NCBI RefSeq assembly: GCF_014117325.1
Contig: NZ_CP059732.1
Location: 6,213,001-6,277,000 of the forward strand
Origin: Spirosoma foliorum
GTDB taxonomy: Bacteria; Bacteroidota; Bacteroidia; Cytophagales; Spirosomataceae
Direction of reading: 5' to 3'
DNA: 64,000 nt
A model generated the notes under the pieces. That model had not been told where the DNA came from and ran no database searches. It saw nothing but the letters and a program-made list of their open reading frames with translations. Below are positions 6,481 to 13,531 of this stretch, in pieces. The translations under genes and the position numbers were made by a program. Numbering within the stretch: the first letter of the stretch is position 1; the number at the start of each line of letters is the position of its first letter.

Positions 6481-9252
6481 ATGAACCGACTACTACTGAC
6501 AATCGTTTGCCTGCTTCTGATCCCCAACGTTTGGGCCGGTACCATCCGGGGGCGAGCTATCGATGCCACCACAGGTCAACCCATTATTGGCGCGACGCTA
6601 ATTCTGGAAAACACAAAACTGTATAACGTATCGGGCCTGGATGGCTCGTATCTGATTAAAAACGTACCTACCGGAACGCATAAAATTCGCATCAGCTACG
6701 TCTCGTACAAAACGATGATCCGCGATGTGGTTGTCGCAAGTGATGAACAGGTTATTACGCTGGATTTGCCACTGGAAACCGAAACCGATCGACAGATTGC
6801 CGAAGTAAAGGTAACCGCCAAACGCGACGGCAGCAGTGATCGCACCGCTCGCGATCTCGAACGGAATGCCCTGCAAGTGACCAACATCGTATCGGGTCGA
6901 ACCATCGAACTCTCTCCCGATTTAACCGTTGCCAACGTCATTCAGCGGGTATCCGGCATTTCGATTGAGCGCAACAGCAATGGCGATGGACAGTACGCCA
7001 TTCTGCGGGGAATGGACAAACGGTACAACTACACGCTGGTTAACGGGGTGAAAATCCCTAGTCCTGATAATCGCTACCGCTACGTTCCGCTCGACATTTT
7101 TCCATCCGAACTCCTCGACCGATTGGAAGTCTACAAGGCCCTTACGCCGAGTATGGAGGGCGATGCGGTTGGTGGTGCCATCAATATGGTCATGAAAGAT
7201 GCGCCCGACCGTCCGACGATTCTGGCCAACGTTTCGTCGGGCTACAGCGAACTGTTTTTCAATCGCCCGTTTGTGAGTTTCGATACGAAGAATATCAATT
7301 CACAGTCGCCTTACGAGCAGTTTGGTAGTCAGTACAGTGCCAAGTTTTCGGATTTCAATAAAGCCTCAACCACCTACACGCGTCAGTCGCCCCCGCCGAA
7401 TTTGATGGGCAGTTTTGCCATAGGCAATCGATTCTTTGACCAACGGTTTGGCGTTATGCTGGCCGGTAGTTTACAGAATACGTACCGGGGAAGCAACAGC
7501 CTGTTTTTTACGGGTGATGTGGTCGATACGTTACGCGGGGTAACCCTTACCAAACAAAGCGAACGGCAATTTTCGGAGCGGCAAACCCGCTATGGGCTGC
7601 ATGCCAAGATGGATTTTCGGGTGAACCGCAACGGCGGACCGGAACGCAACAAAATCCAGTGGTTCAACGCTCTGATTAGCCTAACGAACGAACAGATTCG
7701 GGAGACCAAAACCACCGAATTGGGCATTGGCGGCTTCGATCCGGTGTTGGGCAACGCAACTCTCGGCTATGAAACCCGCTCACGTCTGACCAAGCAGAAG
7801 ATTTACAACAGTACGCTTCAGGGAACGCATCAGGTTACCCCAGCCTTCGCCATTAACTGGTCGGCAGTGTATTCGCTGGCAACGAACGGAGTGCCCGATC
7901 AGACCTATGTGCCGCTGCTGGGAACGCGCACAAACTTCGTTGAGAAACAAACAACGGTACAGGACGGCCAGCGTCGTTGGGAACACAATTCCGATACGGA
8001 TTTGGCGGGTTATCTGAACCTGACGCTGAAAACCAATCTCGCAGGGATGGCCGTTGAATGGATGGCGGGTGGTTTATACCGCGACAAGCAACGGACGAAT
8101 TTTTACAACAATTACACGCTCCGGCCTTCCAATCCATTCGCCCAATACGGCACAGACTTCACCGACTACAACCAGATTGTCTGGACGATTCAGAACCCAC
8201 TCGGTTCAGTTGCATCGGCCCTGAACTACGATGCCACCGAGAAAACCGCTTCGGGTTACCTGCAATTCCGCACCACCGATCAACCGCTTGAAGTAACCGG
8301 GGGTGTTCGCATCGAACATACCGATCAGGGCTACGCCATGAAATTCCCGATTGGCGAAGACAACCCAACCGGAAGCCAGATTTATACGGATGTGTTGCCA
8401 AGTTTGCACTTCCGCTATCGGCCCGACGAGCACACCAACTGGCGGCTGTCTTACTTCCGATCGCTGAACCGGCCTGGCTTTTTCGAGATCGTTCCCTACC
8501 GGATTGTCAACGAAGAGTATCAGGAGCGCGGTAACCCGAATTTGAAGCGTGCCATTGCCGACAACGTTGACCTGCGCTACGAGTTCTTCCCGCGTCCGCT
8601 GGAGCAGTTCATGGTTGGCCTGTTCTACAAGCACATTCAGGACCCGATCGAGTATACGCTTCAGAAAGACGCCATCCGGGGACAGGATTTATACTACGGA
8701 CCGGGCAATTTCGGCAACGCAACGAATTTGGGACTAGAGCTGGATGCCATCAAGTATTTCCGGCAGTGGGGCATCAAAGCGAATTACACCTACACAAACT
8801 CCAGCATCACAACGCCCAAGTCAAAACGAATTCGGAATGCGCAGGGTGATCTGGAAACTATTACAGTTAGCCAAACGCGGGCACTGTACGGGCAATCGGC
8901 GCACATCGCCAACCTGTCGCTGCTCTACAAAGACACCCAACATGGCTGGGATGGTCAACTGGCGGCCAGCTACACAGGACCACGTATCAACACCGTATCG
9001 CAGTTTGTCGATAACGACCTGTACCAGAAAGGCTTCATTCAGATGGACGCATCGGTCGAAAAGAAACTGGGCAAAAGCCTTCTGCTATTCGCCAAAGCCA
9101 ATAACCTGCTAAACACCCCAACGGAGATTTTCATCAAAAACGTCAACAGTAAAAATTCGGACGTACCGAACCAGGATGAATCCGGCAAAACCCTCATCCG
9201 GCGCGATTTCTACCAGCGCTCTTATGTGCTGGGGGTGAGGTATAAACTGTAA
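6481..9252 (+). CDS. TonB-dependent outer-membrane receptor
   Basis: From the ATG at 6481 the protein is 923 residues. A TTG six codons earlier is less likely, since the ATG begins a clean signal peptide (MNRLLLTIVCLLLIPNVWAG). A carboxypeptidase-regulatory-like domain follows (about 20-105: GTIRGRAIDATTGQPIIGAT, DGSYLIKNVPTGTHKIRISYVSY). The plug comes next (about 130-245, ELSPDLTVANVIQRVSGISIERN, ILRGMDKRYNYTLVNGVKIP), then a 22-strand-type barrel ending in YVLGVRYKL. It takes up a substrate across the outer membrane using TonB energy. No SusD-type partner follows; instead comes a beta-helix lipoprotein and a phytase. Phytate or its products are thus plausible cargo (inference). Confidence 0.9.
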   Translation: MNRLLLTIVCLLLIPNVWAGTIRGRAIDATTGQPIIGATLILENTKLYNVSGLDGSYLIKNVPTGTHKIRISYVSYKTMIRDVVVASDEQVITLDLPLETETDRQIAEVKVTAKRDGSSDRTARDLERNALQVTNIVSGRTIELSPDLTVANVIQRVSGISIERNSNGDGQYAILRGMDKRYNYTLVNGVKIPSPDNRYRYVPLDIFPSELLDRLEVYKALTPSMEGDAVGGAINMVMKDAPDRPTILANVSSGYSELFFNRPFVSFDTKNINSQSPYEQFGSQYSAKFSDFNKASTTYTRQSPPPNLMGSFAIGNRFFDQRFGVMLAGSLQNTYRGSNSLFFTGDVVDTLRGVTLTKQSERQFSERQTRYGLHAKMDFRVNRNGGPERNKIQWFNALISLTNEQIRETKTTELGIGGFDPVLGNATLGYETRSRLTKQKIYNSTLQGTHQVTPAFAINWSAVYSLATNGVPDQTYVPLLGTRTNFVEKQTTVQDGQRRWEHNSDTDLAGYLNLTLKTNLAGMAVEWMAGGLYRDKQRTNFYNNYTLRPSNPFAQYGTDFTDYNQIVWTIQNPLGSVASALNYDATEKTASGYLQFRTTDQPLEVTGGVRIEHTDQGYAMKFPIGEDNPTGSQIYTDVLPSLHFRYRPDEHTNWRLSYFRSLNRPGFFEIVPYRIVNEEYQERGNPNLKRAIADNVDLRYEFFPRPLEQFMVGLFYKHIQDPIEYTLQKDAIRGQDLYYGPGNFGNATNLGLELDAIKYFRQWGIKANYTYTNSSITTPKSKRIRNAQGDLETITVSQTRALYGQSAHIANLSLLYKDTQHGWDGQLAASYTGPRINTVSQFVDNDLYQKGFIQMDASVEKKLGKSLLLFAKANNLLNTPTEIFIKNVNSKNSDVPNQDESGKTLIRRDFYQRSYVLGVRYKL

Positions 9253-9265
9253 GTCCAAGACAATA

Positions 9266-9345
9266 GAACGCAGATTATTAGGATTGTTATGATTAAAAAA
9301 ATAGAAAATCATAATCCATCCTATTGATCATAAAAATCTGCGTTC
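9266..9345. repeat. Hairpin-forming intergenic repeat inside operon
   Basis: GAACGCAGATT at 9266-9276 pairs exactly with AATCTGCGTTC at 9335-9345. Inside are partly pairing segments (ATTAGGAT facing ATCCTATT, ATGATT facing AATCAT) arranged in an interleaved order. It lies between the receptor stop (9252) and the lipoprotein start (9381) and could modulate read-through or mRNA stability. It looks like a dispersed repeat rather than a classical terminator, as no T tract follows the stem. Confidence 0.6.
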
Positions 9346-9380
9346 CATGCAACCAACAAGTTCATAATCAACCAACAATC

Positions 9381-10646
9381 ATGAAAAAAGTAATTATTCT
9401 GGCTGCGCTATCAGCGGCTGTACTCGTAGGCTGCTCGAAGAGCGATGACAACGGTAGCACGGTAACCCCAACGCCTGTTGTAAAAGAAGCCGTATCAGGC
9501 GATGTGTCAGGTACCTGGACGAAAGGAAACACCTATAAAATCACGGGCCACCTACAAATTCCAGCCAGTACGTCACTGGTTATTGAAGAAGGTGTCAACG
9601 TAATTTTCAGCGACTCGACCGTGAAGCCCGAGTTGATCGTGAAAGGAAATCTGTACGTAATGGGCACATCGGCAAATCCGGTGAAATTCACAGTACCCGA
9701 TGCCTGGAAAACGACGGCTAATCAGTGGGGTAACTTGTGGGGTGGCATCATTGCGGCACCAACCTGCGCCGAGCTGCTCCTCGACAATGCCATTCTCGAA
9801 TACGGTGGCGCGGTAACGACCGAGAGTTCACCTTCAGTAAAAGCAGGCTTGTACAAAGCGGCTGCGGGCAACCACGTTCCGGCCGTTAACTACTCGAACG
9901 TGAACGGCAAGCTGGTTATCGTAAATAGCCGCCTGAACAATCAGAACGAAGATGGTTTTTACATCGAAGGTGGAAAGGTGATCATTGCTAATAACAAGAT
10001 TTACACCCAAGGTGTATCGGGTGGCGATGCCATCAATATCAAGTCGGGTGTTCAGGCCGATGTCGCGTTCAATATGGTCTATAGCCCTAACACCAATGCC
10101 CTGAAACTCTCGAACACAGGCGACCGTACCCCACAAGCTTATGTAGTAGCCTACAACAATACGATTGTGAATGCAGGCTGGCGTCGGCCAACCATCAAAG
10201 GTGGTTCAATCTGGGTAGAAATTGCCGTTCGGGCCGAGTTGTACAACAACCTGCTGGCAAACGACCGGTTCGGCGTAAAACGCGATCCGAAGAACCCTGA
10301 AGATAGCCGCACCAAAGTGAGCAACAACCTGTATTACGGAGCAACACAGGACGGTGTAACAGGCTTCCAGCCAACCACCGAAATTCTGACTGGTACCAAC
10401 GACATCATCAGCAAAACCGTTGGCGACAATGATCCGAAGTTTGTGAACTATCCACTCACAACTGATTCTAAAAACGCAACTTTCAACACAGCCTGGGATT
10501 TCCGTTTGCAGTCAGGTTCACCCGCCATCGGCAAAGGCATCACGAGCTTCACCCGCCTGTATGCTGATGGTATTTCCTTCGCGAATGGCACGACGTATAA
10601 GTCGCCAGCTCCATCAACAACCATTGGTGCTTTCGGAAGTAATTAA
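9381..10646 (+). CDS. Right-handed beta-helix outer-membrane lipoprotein
   Basis: From the ATG at 9381 (preferred because it starts the lipoprotein signal MKKVIILAALSAAVLVGC, Cys18) the protein is 421 residues. The mature part has repeated short strand motifs with Asn/Asp/Gly turns (LVIEEGVNVIFSDS, LIVKGNLYVMGTSANPVKFTV, LVIVNSRLNNQNEDGFYIEGGKVIIANNKIY). This is the signature of a parallel beta-helix, as in pectate-lyase-like folds. No catalytic residues can be assigned. It follows the TonB receptor and precedes the phytase. The equivalent gene after the second receptor (16450) has the same fold, so it probably works as a surface binding partner in place of SusD. Confidence 0.75.
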   Translation: MKKVIILAALSAAVLVGCSKSDDNGSTVTPTPVVKEAVSGDVSGTWTKGNTYKITGHLQIPASTSLVIEEGVNVIFSDSTVKPELIVKGNLYVMGTSANPVKFTVPDAWKTTANQWGNLWGGIIAAPTCAELLLDNAILEYGGAVTTESSPSVKAGLYKAAAGNHVPAVNYSNVNGKLVIVNSRLNNQNEDGFYIEGGKVIIANNKIYTQGVSGGDAINIKSGVQADVAFNMVYSPNTNALKLSNTGDRTPQAYVVAYNNTIVNAGWRRPTIKGGSIWVEIAVRAELYNNLLANDRFGVKRDPKNPEDSRTKVSNNLYYGATQDGVTGFQPTTEILTGTNDIISKTVGDNDPKFVNYPLTTDSKNATFNTAWDFRLQSGSPAIGKGITSFTRLYADGISFANGTTYKSPAPSTTIGAFGSN

Positions 10647-10656
10647 GTTTAAAGGA

Positions 10657-10744
10657 TTGTAACACAGAGACACACGGAGAAAACAGAGATTCACAGAGAT
10701 CTCTCCGTGTGTCTCTATTTTCTCTGTGAATCTCTGTGTCACAA
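10657..10744. repeat. Interleaved inverted repeats (CACAGAGA family)
   Basis: The outer arms TTGTAACACAGAGA (10657-10670) and TCTCTGTGTCACAA (10731-10744) pair with one mismatch. Inside, a segment near 10666-10680 (AGAGACACACGGAGA) pairs with 10702-10716, and 10683-10699 (ACAGAGATTCACAGAGA) pairs with 10720-10736. The order is A-B-A'-B', so the two stems compete or form a pseudoknot-like arrangement. The element fills the gap between the lipoprotein and phytase genes and ends 9 nt before the phytase ATG. Confidence 0.65.
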
Positions 10745-10753
10745 CCTTTCTAC

Positions 10754-11788
10754 ATGAAAATCTATCTTTCGTTTCTCTTATCCTTTTTCCTGGTTGCCTG
10801 TCAATCTACAGCCCAAACTACTGTCCAGCCCGTTATCATTACCGACACCGTTCGGCACGACACCGACGATCCGGCCATCTGGATTAACCCGGCCGACCAT
10901 GCTAAAAGCCTGATCATCGGTACCGATAAAGACCAGGACGGTGGCCTATATGTCTTCGATTTGAAAGGCAAAATTGTTCGGGAAGTTCACGACCTCAAGC
11001 GCCCCAATAATGTGGACATTGCATACGGCCTGATGCTGGGCGGCAAACCCACCGACATTGCCGTAACCACCGAACGATTCACGCACAAGCTCCGAATTTT
11101 CTCGCTGCCCGACATGAAACCCGTCGACAATGGTGGTCTTGATATGTTTGTTGGCGACACCGCTAGTGGCTTCCGCGATCTGATGGGCATTGCGCTTTAT
11201 AAAAACCCATCGGGGGTATTATACGCGATGGTTGGCCGTAAAACAGGGCCAACAGACGGCTCTTATATCGGTCAATACCGGCTCGAAGACAATGGTAAAG
11301 GACAAGTAAAAGCTACCCTGGTTCGGAAATTCGGGATGTATAGCGGCAAGAAAGAAATTGAATCCATCGCCGTCGATAATGAGCTTGGTTACGTCTATTA
11401 TTCCGACGAAGGCGTTGGCGTTCGTAAATACTACGCCGATCCAGAAAAAGGTAACCAAGAACTGGCCTTATTCGCTAAAACAGGTTTTGCCGAAGATCAC
11501 GAAGGGATTTCGATCTACAAAACGGGGCCAAAAACGGGGTACTTACTTGTATCCGATCAGGGTGCAAATCAGTTCCATATCTTCCGGCGCGAAGGCGAAC
11601 CCGGCAATTCCAACGACTACAAAGTAGTAAAAGTCGTAAAAGTAGCCGCCCAGGTTAGCGATGGCTCTGATGTAACGAATGTGCCGCTGGGTAAGCAGTT
11701 TCCACACGGCTTATTCGTGACGATGTCGGAGGGCAAAACATTCCACTACTACCGGTGGGAGGATATTGCGGGGAAGGAGTTAAAGTAA
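10754..11788 (+). CDS. Beta-propeller phytase (3-phytase), lipoprotein
   Basis: From the ATG at 10754 the protein is 344 residues. The start is set by the lipoprotein signal MKIYLSFLLSFFLVAC (Cys16). The motif DTDDPAIW (residues 36-43), IIGTDKDQDGGLYVFDL, DIAVTTERFTHKLRIF, EIESIAVDNELGYVYYSDE and DHEGISIYKT are hallmarks of beta-propeller phytases, whose acidic residues bind calcium and phosphate. The enzyme removes phosphates from myo-inositol hexakisphosphate. As a lipoprotein it acts in the periplasm or at the cell surface. It is the last gene of the receptor, lipoprotein, phytase operon and gives the locus its most specific functional clue. A 35-bp-arm hairpin starts right after its stop codon. 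Confidence 0.9.
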   Translation: MKIYLSFLLSFFLVACQSTAQTTVQPVIITDTVRHDTDDPAIWINPADHAKSLIIGTDKDQDGGLYVFDLKGKIVREVHDLKRPNNVDIAYGLMLGGKPTDIAVTTERFTHKLRIFSLPDMKPVDNGGLDMFVGDTASGFRDLMGIALYKNPSGVLYAMVGRKTGPTDGSYIGQYRLEDNGKGQVKATLVRKFGMYSGKKEIESIAVDNELGYVYYSDEGVGVRKYYADPEKGNQELALFAKTGFAEDHEGISIYKTGPKTGYLLVSDQGANQFHIFRREGEPGNSNDYKVVKVVKVAAQVSDGSDVTNVPLGKQFPHGLFVTMSEGKTFHYYRWEDIAGKELK

Positions 11789-11874
11789 TTTTCTGTCATT
11801 CCGACGCCAGGAGGAATCTCAAGTTTTGCAATAGTCAAGCTTGAGATTCCTCCTGGCGTCGGAATGACAGAAAA
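11789..11874. repeat. 35-bp-arm hairpin repeat (GTCATTCCGACG family), copy 1
   Basis: The arms at 11789-11823 and 11840-11874 pair perfectly around a 16-nt loop. They begin TTTTCTGTCATTCCGACG and end in A/T tracts. The left arm starts one base after the phytase stop codon (TAA, 11786-11788). With T tracts on both strands it can serve as a bidirectional terminator for the phytase operon and the minus-strand gene at 11891. A second copy with the same outer 23-26 bp lies at 37471. Confidence 0.8.
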
Positions 11875-11890
11875 AATAGATTTGAGCTTT

Positions 11891-12172
11891 TTAAGCTTCC
11901 ACAGGCTTAGCCTCAGCTTTGGGGGCTTTAGCAGCCTTAGGAGCTTTTGCCACTTTAGCTGGCTTCTTCGCTTTTTTGGGCTGTTTGGGTGTTTTATCGC
12001 CAGCTTTCTTCTTTTCTTCTTTTTTTAGAAGTTTCACCAGCTTCTTAGCCAGCTTTTCAGCCGATTTTTCAATGGCTTTTTTGGCTTTCTTCGATTGCTC
12101 GCCTAGTTCGCTTACCTTTGTTTCAACAGAAGTAGCGATCGATTCTGCAAGTGCCTTTTTTTGAGCTTTCAT
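11891..12172 (-). CDS. Histone H1-like Lys/Ala-rich DNA-binding protein
   Basis: This 93-residue protein is very rich in Lys and Ala. An N-terminal amphipathic stretch (MKAQKKALAESIATSVETKVSEL) is followed by Lys-rich helix repeats, then a Pro/Ala/Lys tail (KKAKKPAKVAKAPKAAKAPK) like the C-terminal domain of eukaryotic histone H1 and the chlamydial Hc1 type. Such proteins bind DNA or RNA non-specifically through charge and can condense the nucleoid. The ORF on the opposite strand over the same bases is a shadow. The gene is monocistronic, bounded by the hairpin at 11789-11874. The DNA-binding role is inferred from composition. Confidence 0.7.
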   Translation of the reverse strand: MKAQKKALAESIATSVETKVSELGEQSKKAKKAIEKSAEKLAKKLVKLLKKEEKKKAGDKTPKQPKKAKKPAKVAKAPKAAKAPKAEAKPVEA

Positions 12173-12347
12173 TCTTGGTTTTGTTAGCGTCTGGTGATTA
12201 TAAAAAAATCTACAAAGAACTACGAAAAAAAAGGGACAAACAAAAGCCCAATGTTAAGTTTTTGTTATCATTTGGAGCATTTCAGAGGTCATTCCAGAGC
12301 AGTTTTTTGGTCAAAAAGCCTTTAGCCCGTTTAGTATCATGCTTCGT

Positions 12348-12454
12348 GATGTCAGGTTCTTAAACCTGACACCAATAGGTTTCTCAAAACCTATTGGTGC
12401 TACGAGTAGGTTTTGAGAAACCTATTGGTGTCGGTTATAAGTAACCGACACCAC
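12348..12454. repeat. Multi-hairpin intergenic repeat (GTCAGGTT/CCAATAGG family)
   Basis: Within about 107 nt there are four small hairpins: GTCAGGTTC-TTAA-ACCTGAC, ACCAATAGGTT..AACCTATTGGT, TAGGTTTTGAGAAACCTA, and GTCGGTT-ATAAGT-AACCGAC. The second and third units are inverted copies of each other. The 325-nt gap 12173-12497 otherwise shows only A/T-rich DNA upstream of the histone-like gene and no ORF. The element probably belongs to the same class of dispersed non-coding repeats seen elsewhere in the window. Confidence 0.6.
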
Positions 12455-12497
12455 GGAGCCAAAGCACGGCACGCGCCATTATATAACATCCTTGCCC

Positions 12498-13184
12498 CTA
12501 CTTCACTTCCTGTTTTGTCTCACGTTTATAGACCAGTAAGCGTCCACGGGCAGCGGTCATCACCTGATTCAATTGCTTATAGAGGTGGCTCTGAGTAAGC
12601 TGCATATTGCGTAGCTTTTCAGCCTCCTGTGTTACCTCCTGTGTCATCATGTTGAACTGGCGAGCCTGCTCCCGAAATGCCGCGAGGCAGTAAGCCGATG
12701 TAAGGGGCATAAAATCGACAATCTGCAAAAGATCTATCAACCAGCTAAAGTATTGTCCGAGCAGCGCATACGAATCTTCGTGCACACGCAGGTCTTTGTA
12801 GTGTACAGGCTTCCGCCGATTGGCAGGAAACCGGGGAAGGGGCAATCGATGGATTTTCAGGTAAAGTACTTTCAGCAAATCGTTAGCGACAGTACCGCCT
12901 TTAAACTGATAACCGATATCGGTCCACAACTGCTCATTTAGTGGCTTTATAGCACCTTCAGATTCATACGCCAATTGCCTGCGCTGCTCACACAGCTCCC
13001 AATACCGATGCCATTGCTCATCAAGTTGCCGGTTAGTTGTTTCAATGCGTTGAATAACGGTCTGAAGAACGGGGGCCTCGGGTGGAAAGTCATTGTCGTC
13101 CCCTTTCACCCAGCCCGTAAGTCTGGAATTAAGCTCTATTGCCTGAGTGAGTTTTTTCGTCAATGCACTTTCATAAGGAGTCAT
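12498..13184 (-). CDS. Unknown cytoplasmic helical protein
   Basis: This 228-residue protein matches no family I recognise. It has no signal peptide or membrane segment. It is rich in Gln, Glu, Arg and Leu with long predicted helices, e.g. a stretch near 45-75 (QTVIQRIETTNRQLDEQWHR) and a C-terminal one (about 180-220, QEVTQEAEKLRNMQLTQSHL), so coiled-coil structure is likely. A central basic segment (PLPRFPANRRKPVHYKD) separates them. It is transcribed alone and divergently from the TonB receptor at 13532; the 347 nt between hold only that receptor's promoter and A/T-rich sequence. Possibly a lineage-specific structural or regulatory protein. Confidence 0.6.
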   Translation of the reverse strand: MTPYESALTKKLTQAIELNSRLTGWVKGDDNDFPPEAPVLQTVIQRIETTNRQLDEQWHRYWELCEQRRQLAYESEGAIKPLNEQLWTDIGYQFKGGTVANDLLKVLYLKIHRLPLPRFPANRRKPVHYKDLRVHEDSYALLGQYFSWLIDLLQIVDFMPLTSAYCLAAFREQARQFNMMTQEVTQEAEKLRNMQLTQSHLYKQLNQVMTAARGRLLVYKRETKQEVK

Positions 13185-13491
13185 GAATGAACTGGTTTCG
13201 TTGGCCGCTAGTCTTGCAGAACTACCTGGCTTATGCCGCTACAGCCTGTTTAAAGATTAAGTAATTTTTAATATATCCTATCGACGCATTACCTGCTCCC
13301 AAAATTAATTAACACATCTTATCGACAACAATCTTCAGATTATCAGCAACTTAAAAATAGCATTGTCTCAATTAGGATAATTGAATCAGCAAAGTAACAA
13401 TAGGTTTAAAATTAAAACAGCATTAAAAAAACTTAATATACAGCACTCCCAAGCATAACATTCAGGTAATCTCCTCCTCAAATAAGGCCGG

Positions 13492-13499
13492 TAGTTTTG
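13492..13499 (+). promoter_or_regulatory. -7 promoter element (TAGTTTTG) of second TonB receptor
   Basis: TAGTTTTG matches TAnnTTTG exactly, 32 nt upstream of the ATG at 13532. A short palindromic segment (GCGCTTTAAAGCG, 13502-13514) lies at the predicted transcription start and could be an operator or a short 5' hairpin. No clear -33 TTTG is visible. Confidence 0.5.
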
Positions 13500-13531
13500 C
13501 AGCGCTTTAAAGCGATACCAAAACTATAAAC

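Noticed and set aside
11919..12164. Phe/Leu-rich ORF opposite the histone-like gene
   Set aside because: It is the complement of Lys codons (AAA/AAG) of the minus-strand gene and has no promoter.
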